Source of the DNA: Bacteroidales bacterium
GTDB lineage: Bacteria; Bacteroidota; Bacteroidia; Bacteroidales; UBA932
Direction: 5' to 3'
Assembly: GCA_017549505.1 (NCBI GenBank)
Contig: JAFYUS010000064.1
Location: forward strand, 32,472 to 96,471
Length of the DNA: 64,000 bases
Under the pieces are notes generated by a model that was not told the origin of the DNA, did not search any database, and was given only the letters and a program-made list of their open reading frames with translations. A program made the position numbers and the translations under genes. This document shows, in pieces, positions 28,009-34,560 of this stretch. The stretch's first letter is position 1, and each line of letters begins with the position of its first letter.

Positions 28009-28440
28009 ATGAAAGTACAGATAGTAAATAAATCAGCCTGGGCCACTCCGGCATATGCGACTGAAAAGTCTGCCGGAATGGACCTGAAGGCAAATATCGA
28101 TGAACCGATAACTCTCGGTCCGCTCGAAAGAGCGATGGTCCCTACGGGACTTTACATCGCTCTTCCGGATGGCACCGAGGCCCAGGTGAGACCGAGAAGC
28201 GGTCTCGCTGCAAAGCACGGAATATCCGTCCTTAATTCTCCGGGTACCATTGACGCCGACTATCGTGGAGAGGTGAAGGTTATCCTCGTGAATCTTTCCA
28301 ACGAGCCGTTCGTCATCAATCCCGGCGAGAGGATAGCCCAGATGGTTGTCGCACGTTATGAAAAGATAGAATGGGACGAGGTTGAAGTTCTCGATGAAAC
28401 AGAACGTGGAACAGGTGGATTCGGAAGCACAGGACGATAA
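28009..28440 (+). CDS. dut: dUTP diphosphatase (dUTPase)
   Basis: 143 residues, the usual length of trimeric dUTPase. All five conserved motifs are present in order: [33 protein letters not shown] and [10 protein letters not shown]. The enzyme converts dUTP to dUMP and diphosphate, keeping uracil out of DNA and supplying dTMP synthesis. ATG 28009 is chosen; it lies 1 base after the GH3 stop, so dut appears to be the distal gene of the GH3 transcript, although an internal promoter cannot be excluded. Its stop codon (28438-28440) lies inside the left arm of nested palindromic element C. Confidence 0.96.
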   Translation: MKVQIVNKSAWATPAYATEKSAGMDLKANIDEPITLGPLERAMVPTGLYIALPDGTEAQVRPRSGLAAKHGISVLNSPGTIDADYRGEVKVILVNLSNEPFVINPGERIAQMVVARYEKIEWDEVEVLDETERGTGGFGSTGR

Positions 28441-28535
28441 ATCATCGAAACATTTCATGGACCCCCGCCTGCCTTTGGCAGGCACCCCCCTAGCCGGGGG
28501 TGGCATGTCCATTACATGTTCCGATAATTTATCGT
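28434..28535. repeat. Nested palindromic element, copy C (inverted orientation)
   Basis: Imperfect 29-bp inverted arms (28434-28462 and 28507-28535, 25 of 29 positions complementary) enclose a core that reads in the opposite orientation to copies A and D. It contains GCCTGCC-TTT-GGCAGGC (28467-28483) and CCCCC-TAGCC-GGGGG (28486-28500). The left arm includes the last codons and stop of dut; the right arm ends about 50 bases before murF. Confidence 0.9.
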
Positions 28536-28583
28536 CACGACCTACAATGAATCACAATGTTTCATGAGAAATTAGGTGGTATA

Positions 28584-29951
28584 ATGCAAATTATTAATAT
28601 TTATTATAAGTTTAAGGAGTGCGGGTCGGTGACAACCGATACCCGCACTCTTAAGGGTGGGGAGATGTTCTTTGCCCTCAAAGGGGAGAACTTTGATGGA
28701 AATGAATATGCTCTGAAGGCTTTGGAAGCTGGAGCTGCATATGCAGTGGTGAACGCCTCGTCAGAAGCGGCAGCTGCAGCGGCCGAAGGCCGTCTGCCTG
28801 CCGATGTGGCAGCCCGGCTGGTTGTAGTGGAGGATACCTTGAAGACTCTTCAGGAGCTGGCCAGATGGCACAGGTCCATGACCTTCGTTGATGGAAAACC
28901 TCTTACCGTAGTTGCCCTTACCGGTACAAATGGAAAGACCACCACAAAGGAACTCATCCGTGCTGTGCTTTCTGTCAGATACAATGTCACAGCGACTGAA
29001 GGCAACCTTAATAACAGTATCGGTGTTCCTCTTACACTTCTGAAAATCAATTCTGATACTCAGATTGCAGTAGTGGAGATGGGTGCCAGCCATCCTGGTG
29101 ATATCAAGGAACTTGTGGATATCGCCCTTCCTAACTTCGGACTGATTACGAATGTGGGAAAGGCGCATCTTCTCGGATTCGGAAGTTTCGAAGGCGTGAT
29201 GGCAACAAAGGGAGAACTCTATGATTACCTCAGGAGGACTTCTGACAAGGTCTTCCTTAATGTGGATAACCCATATCTATGCAGGATGGCTTCTGAACGA
29301 AACCTCCAGAGCGATCCGGAGCGTCCTTATTCTCTTGTCCTTCCGTATGGCGTCGAATATCAGGGATTTACAGTCCTTCCATCGGATGCAGATTACCCTT
29401 ACTTGAGACTTTCACATCCGGTGCATGGCGTGATCAATACCAATCTGGTAGGTTCATACAATGCTGATAATGTGGTTGCTGCAATCGCTGTCGGTGCACA
29501 GTTCGGTGTTTCTATGGATGAAGCGATAAAGGCTGTTGAGGCTTATGTTCCTTCAAATAATCGTTCGCAGATGACAAGGACTGAGAAGAATGTCTTGATT
29601 GTTGATGCCTATAATGCAAATCCTTCCAGCATGGAAGTGGCTCTGAAGAATCTGGATTCAGTGGTTGCCGACCGTAAGGTTGTCATGCTTGGAGATATGC
29701 TTGAACTTGGCGAAGATTCTCAGAAACTTCATAAGGAAGTCGTTGACAGACTCATGTCGATGAATCTGTCTCTGGTTTGCCTGGTAGGAAAGGAGTTTGC
29801 GGCAGCTTGTGCGGGTGTAGACGGTATACTTTGCTTTGAGACCTCAGATGCCCTTACTCAGTGGCTGACAGAGAATCCTGTGGACGGCGCAACCGTGCTT
29901 ATCAAAGGTTCCCGTGGAACGAGGATGGAAAAAGTGATGCCAGTGCTTTAG
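28584..29951 (+). CDS. murF: UDP-N-acetylmuramoyl-tripeptide--D-alanyl-D-alanine ligase
   Basis: 455 residues, the normal MurF length. It has the Mur ligase N-terminal domain (VTTDTRTLKGGEMFFALKG), the ATP-binding loop ALTGTNGKTTTKELI, the central motif EMGASHPGDI, and the C-terminal domain with VDAYNANPSSM and LGDMLELG. It adds D-Ala-D-Ala to the UDP-MurNAc-tripeptide in the cytoplasm, completing the peptidoglycan precursor. The second ATG (28584) is preferred because it gives the family's N-terminus; ATG 28557 would add nine residues. It is isolated from other mur genes and overlaps the convergent glycerate kinase gene by 50 bases at its 3' end. Confidence 0.95.
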   Translation: MQIINIYYKFKECGSVTTDTRTLKGGEMFFALKGENFDGNEYALKALEAGAAYAVVNASSEAAAAAAEGRLPADVAARLVVVEDTLKTLQELARWHRSMTFVDGKPLTVVALTGTNGKTTTKELIRAVLSVRYNVTATEGNLNNSIGVPLTLLKINSDTQIAVVEMGASHPGDIKELVDIALPNFGLITNVGKAHLLGFGSFEGVMATKGELYDYLRRTSDKVFLNVDNPYLCRMASERNLQSDPERPYSLVLPYGVEYQGFTVLPSDADYPYLRLSHPVHGVINTNLVGSYNADNVVAAIAVGAQFGVSMDEAIKAVEAYVPSNNRSQMTRTEKNVLIVDAYNANPSSMEVALKNLDSVVADRKVVMLGDMLELGEDSQKLHKEVVDRLMSMNLSLVCLVGKEFAAACAGVDGILCFETSDALTQWLTENPVDGATVLIKGSRGTRMEKVMPVL

Positions 29952-31452
29952 CCACTGTATCTGAAATATTCTTTGAGGCGACCTCAGGACGCATGGCGTA
30001 CTCGAGGTCGCTTTCGTTTTGCGGTCTTGGCCCGATCGGAAATGCCGCCTTGAGTCCAGCCTCTTCGATTTCATTTTCGCCCATGTCCACTATGCCTGCG
30101 ATGGCTATGACGGGTACTCCGTACTTTGCGGCGACTGAGGTGATTCCGGAAATCACCTTTCCTTTGCAGGTCTGGCTGTCGATCCTTCCTTCTCCGGTGA
30201 TGATCAGGTCCGCATCCTTTATCTGCTTTTCAAATCCGATCGCATCGAGTACCATCCCGATGCCACTTTGAAGCCTTCCGTTCAGGAAGGCATGGAACGC
30301 TCCGCCGAGTCCTCCGGCGGCGCCTGTTCCCTTGATTGATGAAAGGTCTATACCGTAATCCCTTTTGATTATATCGTTAAGGTTCTGCATCCCATCTTCC
30401 AGCAGCACGACCTCTTCCGGCGTTGCCCCCTTCTGCGGCCCGAAGACCTCCGCCGCCCCTTCATACCCATCTCTCTTCCTTACCTCTTCAGCCCCTTCAG
30501 TCCCTTCTGCCTCTTTGTGCCAATTCGGTCTACAGAACGGCGTGTCGACATCGCATGCTATGATGAATTCCGCTTCAGATAACTTTTCCCAGATCTCCTC
30601 CGTCCCTTCCTGTATTTCCTTCCTCGATTCCGTCATGTCCCCCTGGTTCCGAATGCCCATACGTGCTATTCCTGGTTCCGTCATGTCCCCCTGGTTCTGT
30701 AGAGTTGATTCCGGATGTGATGCGGGTGGGACGATTCGGGCGATTTTGTTGATGGTGCCTCCGCACATGCCGGTCATTGGCCGGCCGTTGCTGTCGATGA
30801 ACTTGAAACCTAACGCCTCCAGCATTCCGGTACCTCCGTCGTTGGTGGCGCTTCCTCCGATTCCTATGAGAAATTTCCTGCAACCTCTGTTCAGGGCATC
30901 CAGAATCATTTCGCCAGTTCCATATGTTGAGGTGAGCAGGGGATTGCGCTCTGAAGGTTTCAGTAAGGTCAGTCCCGAAGCCTGCGCCATTTCCATGATT
31001 GCTGTCTTCTGTCCGGAAATGGTAGCAATGCCATATGTCGCTTCAATCTTTCTTCCAAGCGGATCTGACACTATTGCCTTGACGATATCCCCTCCCAACA
31101 CTCTTGTCAACGTTGCCCCCGTCCCTTCTCCTCCATCCGCAATCTCGATGCTCCTGATCTCACACTCCCTGCTATCCCTATCGTCACATTCCCTGCTATC
31201 CCTATCGTCACATTCCCTGTTATCCCTGTCGTCGCACTCCCTGTTATCTCTGTCGTCGCACGTCTCGTAGCCCCAGCTGTCTTTCTTCGTCTTTTCGGTG
31301 TTTTCCACTTCTTTAGCATCTTCCACCATCTTCACACCTTCCTCTGCTTTTGTGTCTTCCACCATCTTCACACCTTCCTCTGCCGCACGAGCTACCTCCA
31401 GGGATGTGAGCGACCCCTTGAACGAATCCGATGCTATGATAATCTTCCGCAT
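29902..31452 (-). CDS. Glycerate kinase with in-frame tandem-repeat expansions
   Basis: 516 residues against roughly 380 for the family. Core motifs of the GarK/GlxK type are intact: IIASDSFKGSLTSLEVA, EIADGGEGTGATLTRVLGG, RNPLLTSTYGTGEMI, IGIGGSATNDGGTGMLEALG, IACDVDTPF, VFGPQKGATPEEV and ITGEGRID. It should phosphorylate D-glycerate using ATP. Extra residues sit at four places: a 12-residue repeat (AEEGVKMVEDTK type) and an 8-residue repeat (CDDRDNRE, four units) before EIADGGEG, a 16-residue repeat containing NQGDMTE before the IACDVD strand, and an acidic stretch before GAAEVFGPQKG. A -7 element TATATTTG (minus strand, 31464-31457) lies only 4-5 bases before the ATG, suggesting a nearly leaderless mRNA. 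It overlaps murF by 50 bases. Confidence 0.88.
   Translation of the reverse strand: MRKIIIASDSFKGSLTSLEVARAAEEGVKMVEDTKAEEGVKMVEDAKEVENTEKTKKDSWGYETCDDRDNRECDDRDNRECDDRDSRECDDRDSRECEIRSIEIADGGEGTGATLTRVLGGDIVKAIVSDPLGRKIEATYGIATISGQKTAIMEMAQASGLTLLKPSERNPLLTSTYGTGEMILDALNRGCRKFLIGIGGSATNDGGTGMLEALGFKFIDSNGRPMTGMCGGTINKIARIVPPASHPESTLQNQGDMTEPGIARMGIRNQGDMTESRKEIQEGTEEIWEKLSEAEFIIACDVDTPFCRPNWHKEAEGTEGAEEVRKRDGYEGAAEVFGPQKGATPEEVVLLEDGMQNLNDIIKRDYGIDLSSIKGTGAAGGLGGAFHAFLNGRLQSGIGMVLDAIGFEKQIKDADLIITGEGRIDSQTCKGKVISGITSVAAKYGVPVIAIAGIVDMGENEIEEAGLKAAFPIGPRPQNESDLEYAMRPEVASKNISDTVAKALASLFPSSFHGNL
30628..30697. repeat. 48-bp-period direct repeat inside glycerate kinase gene
   Basis: A 22-base sequence (beginning TTCCGTCATGTCCCCC) occurs at 30628-30649 and again at 30676-30697. 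The 48-base period equals 16 codons. It encodes the duplicated NQGDMTE segment in the kinase. Confidence 0.85.
31161..31256. repeat. Four tandem 24-bp units inside glycerate kinase gene
   Basis: Four consecutive 24-base units (31161-31184, 31185-31208, 31209-31232, 31233-31256) with few differences encode two copies each of CDDRDNRE and CDDRDSRE. The unit is a multiple of three, so gain or loss keeps the frame. Confidence 0.92.
31319..31383. repeat. 36-bp-period direct repeat inside glycerate kinase gene
   Basis: An identical 29-base sequence lies at 31319-31347 and 31355-31383, a period of 36 bases or 12 codons. It encodes AEEGVKMVED twice. The first copy in coding order overlaps the natural end of the N-terminal helix. 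Confidence 0.88.
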
Positions 31453-31575
31453 GGTACAAATATAGTGAATCTACAGATATAAATATGAATCCTATGCCCC
31501 GAAGTCTTGCCTGGTCCTGATATTACTTTCCAGATTTTATATGTTGTGCGCTTCAACTAGTTGATAACCAATCTC

Positions 31576-31621
31576 TTAGTCGATATGCCTGCTGCACTTT
31601 GACTGCAGGCATATCGACTAA
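31576..31621. repeat. Perfect 17-bp inverted repeat (hairpin)
   Basis: TTAGTCGATATGCCTGC at 31576-31592 pairs perfectly with 31605-31621 around a 12-base loop. Flanking AACCA/TGGTT could extend the stem past a bulge. There is no T tract, so it is not an obvious terminator. The sequence after it (TGGTTGATTATAAG) resembles the spacer that follows the ~85-bp repeats. Confidence 0.88.
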
Positions 31622-31701
31622 ATGGTTGATTATAAGTGTCTTATGTCGCACTGGTCTGTCGAGACTGGATATGCAATTTTAAAGATTTCTCAGCCCTAAC
31701 A

Positions 31702-31906
31702 GTGGCTAGGACTACTATGTTTATCACCCCTAGCCACAGTGTGTATTTGTAAGTGTTTGATTATTAAGATGTTTTGTAAATCAGCTGTGGCCAGGACTAT
31801 CATCCTGAACACCCCTAGCCACGGGTGTGTTTGTAAGTATTTGATTATTAGGATATTTCGTAAATAAACTGTGGCTAGGGCTATTGCCTTGAGGAGCCCT
31901 AGCCAC
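31702..31906. repeat. Three tandem ~85-bp hairpin repeats
   Basis: Units begin at 31702, 31787 and 31871. Each starts with GTGGCTAGG (or GTGGCCAGG) and carries the complementary CCTAGCCAC 18-19 bases further on (31729-31737, 31814-31822, 31898-31906). Spacers between units 1-2 and 2-3 share TTTGTAAGT and TTTGATTATTA. Stems are conserved while loops differ, as expected if the hairpin matters. Confidence 0.9.
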
Positions 31907-32035
31907 AGGGTGTATCACTAGTGTTTTATGGATCGACTGGAAAAGTAGGTTGGCATTTTTGATTCATCCGAACTTCCGTGACACAATATGAGGGATTCAT
32001 GTTACGGAGGTATTCAAAAACAGGTTATTCGGGCA

Positions 32036-32353
32036 CTTTTGAACACTTCCGTGACATAGAAACGTCAAATCATGTCACGGGGTGACTATACAGTTTGTGC
32101 ATTTTTCACCGCAGCACCTAGTTAAAGCAAGTTAAATAACGTGTTGCAAGGCACCACCGCTGGCAAATACGCCAGCCAGCGGTTCTCAGCAAGCTGCGCA
32201 GCTCAGCCCAAGGGCTGCTCCGCCTGCTGAGTGCCACGACTACAAAATCATATAGGAAGTAAAACCGTCCAACAAAAGGGGCGCACATCATATTTGAACT
32301 CTTTTGGACACTTCCGTGACATAGAAACGTCAAATCGTGTCACGAGGTGACTA
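32036..32353. repeat. 53-base direct repeats flanking a folded block
   Basis: A 53-base sequence at 32036-32088 recurs at 32301-32353 with about three differences. Each holds the hairpin CCGTGACA / TGTCACGG (or TGTCACGA), for example 32049-32056 with 32073-32080. A diverged third relative (TTCCGTGACA ... TGTTACGGAG) is at 31974-32009. The two copies bracket 212 bases, including the GC-rich folded block at 32150-32235. Confidence 0.88.
32150..32235. other. GC-rich multi-hairpin block, candidate structured RNA or mobile-element remnant
   Basis: A closing stem GGCAC (32150-32154) / GTGCC (32231-32235) encloses four nested or adjacent pairings: CCGCTGGC (32157-32164) with GCCAGCGG (32175-32182); TCAGCA (32186-32191) with TGCTGA (32225-32230); the 12-base palindrome AGCTGCGCAGCT (32192-32203); and CAGCCC-AA-GGGCTG (32204-32217). 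Almost every base is in a helix. No known RNA family was recognised, and the strand cannot be assigned. Confidence 0.6.
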
Positions 32354-32437
32354 ATGCAAAACAACTGGAATTTTACGTTGAGCCCAATTATATCCCATAT
32401 CCCCAACCCGGTATATAGATAAGACAAAACAAAAAAA

Positions 32438-32459
32438 AGAGACTCTCGAAAGAGTCTCT
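32438..32459 (-). terminator. Rho-independent terminator of tRNA-Glu
   Basis: Read on the minus strand, AGAGACTCT, a TTCG loop and AGAGTCTCT (32459-32438) form a perfect 9-bp stem followed by a run of T (A tract at 32430-32437 on the + strand). It sits 4 bases past the tRNA 3' end. Confidence 0.92.
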
Positions 32460-32463
32460 CTGG

Positions 32464-32535
32464 TAGTCGGTAGGGGAATCGAACCCCTATTGCAAGATTG
32501 AGAATCTTGAGTACTAACCGTTATACGAACCGACC
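32464..32535 (-). tRNA. tRNA-Glu, anticodon CTC
   Basis: The minus strand folds into a standard cloverleaf: acceptor GGTCGGT / ACCGACT (a G-U pair at the end), D-arm GTAT...GTAC with AACGGTTA loop, anticodon stem CAAGA / TCTTG with loop TTCTCAA giving anticodon CTC, and T-arm AGGGG-TTCGATT-CCCCT. The segment TTCGTATAACGG resembles glutamate tRNAs elsewhere. CCA is not encoded. It has its own strong promoter and terminator, so it is a single-gene transcript decoding GAG, a codon used heavily by the genes here. Confidence 0.95.
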
Positions 32536-32554
32536 GTTTTATCGTTTGGGATTG

Positions 32555-32585
32555 CAAAGGTAGTGCTTTTTCGTTACAATCCAAA
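32555..32585 (-). promoter_or_regulatory. Promoter of tRNA-Glu
   Basis: On the minus strand, -33 TTTG (32585-32582), 19-base spacer and -7 TACCTTTG (32562-32555) match the consensus exactly. The sequence from the -7 box into the transcript (CTACCTTTGCAATCCCAAAC) is the same as at the stable-RNA promoter at 63805. Confidence 0.9.
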
Positions 32586-32609
32586 TTTTTCTGCAACTTT
32601 TTTCAAAAT

Positions 32610-32978
32610 TTATTTCAAAAACACGAAAAATACCGCCATGATCAGGCAAAAGAAGGCTGCAAAATGGTTCCACTGCAGGGATTGTCCTTTGAACATTACA
32701 GTGACCAATACTGTGAAGACAGTGAGTGATATCACTTCCTGGATGATCTTGAGCTGCATCAGATTGAACGGACCGCCGTTCTCTACATAACCGATCCTGT
32801 TTGCCGGTACCTGAGCGCAGTACTCAAGGAATGCCACTCCCCATGAGAAGAGGATTACCAGTATAAGCGGCCAGCTTGTGGAAATCTTCATTTCCTGGAG
32901 CTTCAAGTGGCCGTACCATGCAAATGTCATGAATACATTGGATGCTATAAGCAGAAGTATTGTCCAGATTGCCTTCAT
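32610..32978 (-). CDS. DMT-family small membrane protein (DUF486)
   Basis: 122 residues with four hydrophobic segments. It matches the DUF486 family: NVFMTFAWYGHLK near the N-terminus and SWGVAFLEYCAQVPANRIGY in the middle, followed by two helices. These half-size drug/metabolite-transporter-like proteins probably function as dimers; no substrate is known. ATG 32978 is chosen because it gives the family's length; an upstream TTG at 33002 is unlikely. A -7 element TACTTTTG lies on the minus strand at 33007-33000, back to back with the glmM promoter. Confidence 0.88.
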   Translation of the reverse strand: MKAIWTILLLIASNVFMTFAWYGHLKLQEMKISTSWPLILVILFSWGVAFLEYCAQVPANRIGYVENGGPFNLMQLKIIQEVISLTVFTVLVTVMFKGQSLQWNHFAAFFCLIMAVFFVFLK

Positions 32979-33015
32979 CGTTGTTTCTGTTTTGGGCTGC
33001 AAAAGTAATATTTAA

Positions 33016-33047
33016 TTTGTAATTGCAGTCATAAAACTTTAATTTTG
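33016..33047 (+). promoter_or_regulatory. Promoter of the glmM operon
   Basis: -33 TTTG (33016-33019), 20-base spacer and -7 TAATTTTG (33040-33047). Predicted transcription start is near 33052, about 57 bases before the glmM ATG. It diverges from the DMT-family gene's promoter. Confidence 0.75.
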
Positions 33048-33108
33048 CATGATTTAGTAATGTTATCAGGGATGACACCATGATAAGGAATATTTAATCA
33101 AGATAGAT

Positions 33109-34560
33109 ATGACACTGATCAAATCAATTTCAGGTATCCGCGGAACAATCGGCGGAAATCCAGGTGAGGCTCTGACCCCGCTTGATGTTGTGAAATTCAC
33201 ATATGCATATTGCGAAAAGATGAAGGAGCGCCGTCCTAAGGCAGAAGGCGAGAGATATAAGGTTGTAGTCGGAAAGGATGCACGTCTTTCAGGCGATATG
33301 GTAGAGCAGCTTGTGTGCGGTACCCTCGTAGCATGCGGTGTCGATGTTGTGAAGGCAGGCTTTGCTTCTACTCCTACCACAGAGATGGCTGTAGTGTTTG
33401 AAAATGCTGACGGAGGTATCATCCTCACAGCTTCCCATAATCCTAAGCAGTGGAACGCCCTCAAGCTTCTTAATGAGAAGGGAGAGTTCCTCAACGCTGA
33501 GGAAGGCGCTGCAATCCTTGAGTGTGCTGAGCAGGAGAACTTTACATTCGCCGATGTAGATTCTCTCGGCGATATCGAGGAAAGAGATTTCACGGACGAG
33601 CATCTTGATGCAGTCCTCGCTCTGCCGGCAGTAGATGCAGAGGCTGTGCGCAATGCCCATTTCAAGGTTGCTCTCGATGCCGTGAACTCAGTAGGTGGCA
33701 TCATCATGCCGAGACTTCTCGAACGTCTCGGAGTGGAATGCGTCTGCGTGAACTGCGAGCCTACTGGTCAGTTTGCACACAACCCTGAGCCGCTTCCTGC
33801 AAACCTCGTTGAACTTTCAGAGGCTGTGGTGGCAAACAAGGCAGATCTCGGTATTTCAGTTGACCCTGACGTTGACCGTCTTGCCCTTATATGTGAGGAC
33901 GGAAAGCCTTTCGGTGAGGAATATACCCTTGTAAGCGTTGCAGACTACCTTCTTTCACGTGTATACAATGAGGCCCTCCAGACAGGTAAGTCAATGGACG
34001 AGATTGCAGCTCCATATGCAATGACTACATCGTCAAACCTTTCTTCGTCAAGAGCTCTTCGTGACGTTACCGAGCAGTATGGCGGAGAGTATTTTGCAGC
34101 TGCAGTAGGTGAGGTGAACGTTACTACAAAGATGAAGGACTGCTGCGCACTGATCGGCGGTGAGGGTAACGGTGGTGTCATCTATCCGGCTCTTCATTAC
34201 GGTCGTGACGCGATGGTCGGAGTCGCACTCTTCCTTACCAACCTTGCATACAAGAAGATGAAGGTATCAGAGCTTCTCGCTACATATCCTCAGTATGTGA
34301 TTGCAAAGAACAAGATCGAGCTTTCTGACAGCGCTCTTATCGATAAGATCCTTAATGAGATCAAGACTATATACGCTGCTGAAGACATCAATACTATCGA
34401 CGGTGTGAAGATTTCGTTCGAGGCGCGCAAGGAGTGGGTACACCTGCGCCGCTCGAATACCGAGCCTATCATCCGTATATATGCCGAGGCTTCTACAAAA
34501 GAAGCTGCTGACGCACTCGCTCAGCAGATCATCGACATTGCTAAAAACATCATAGGATAA
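33109..34560 (+). CDS. glmM: Phosphoglucosamine mutase / phosphohexomutase
   Basis: 483 residues. All four domains of the alpha-D-phosphohexomutase superfamily are recognisable: KSISGIRGTIGG at the N-terminus, the phosphoserine loop ILTASHNPKQWNALK, the metal loop DPDVDRLAL, the sugar-binding loop GGEGNGGVIYP, and the phosphate-binding RRSNTEPIIRIYAEA. The last motif and the start favour GlmM, which converts glucosamine-6-phosphate to glucosamine-1-phosphate on the way to UDP-GlcNAc; phosphomannomutase or phosphoglucomutase activity is the alternative. Its stop overlaps the start of the NamZ-like gene by one base (TAATG), coupling the two. Confidence 0.88.
   Translation: MTLIKSISGIRGTIGGNPGEALTPLDVVKFTYAYCEKMKERRPKAEGERYKVVVGKDARLSGDMVEQLVCGTLVACGVDVVKAGFASTPTTEMAVVFENADGGIILTASHNPKQWNALKLLNEKGEFLNAEEGAAILECAEQENFTFADVDSLGDIEERDFTDEHLDAVLALPAVDAEAVRNAHFKVALDAVNSVGGIIMPRLLERLGVECVCVNCEPTGQFAHNPEPLPANLVELSEAVVANKADLGISVDPDVDRLALICEDGKPFGEEYTLVSVADYLLSRVYNEALQTGKSMDEIAAPYAMTTSSNLSSSRALRDVTEQYGGEYFAAAVGEVNVTTKMKDCCALIGGEGNGGVIYPALHYGRDAMVGVALFLTNLAYKKMKVSELLATYPQYVIAKNKIELSDSALIDKILNEIKTIYAAEDINTIDGVKISFEARKEWVHLRRSNTEPIIRIYAEASTKEAADALAQQIIDIAKNIIG

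Larger units (their letters stand above)
31453..32437. other. Gene-free interval rich in hairpins and direct repeats
   Basis: About 985 bases with no convincing protein gene on either strand: frames are short and none shows a recognisable family. In order it holds a 17-bp perfect hairpin (31576-31621), three ~85-bp hairpin repeats (31702-31906), three copies of a CCGTGACA-type hairpin (31974 onward, 32036 and 32301), and an 85-base GC-rich folded block (32150-32235). It lies just beyond the 3' end of tRNA-Glu. Base composition is AT-rich outside the folded block. Confidence 0.75.

Noticed and set aside
31161-31256. Possible CRISPR or satellite repeat
   Set aside because: Units are directly adjacent without spacers and are translated in frame in the glycerate kinase.
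30365-31270. + strand open frame of 301 codons with LLSLSSHS repeats
   Set aside because: It is the complement of the glycerate kinase gene; the repeats are simply the 24-bp units read on the other strand.
31702-31906. Possible CRISPR array
   Set aside because: Only three units, the repeated part is a hairpin with a variable loop, and the spacers are similar to each other rather than unique. No cas genes nearby.
32464-32535. tRNA 3' end as an attachment site of an integrated element
   Set aside because: No second copy of the tRNA 3' sequence and no integrase gene were found in the window.
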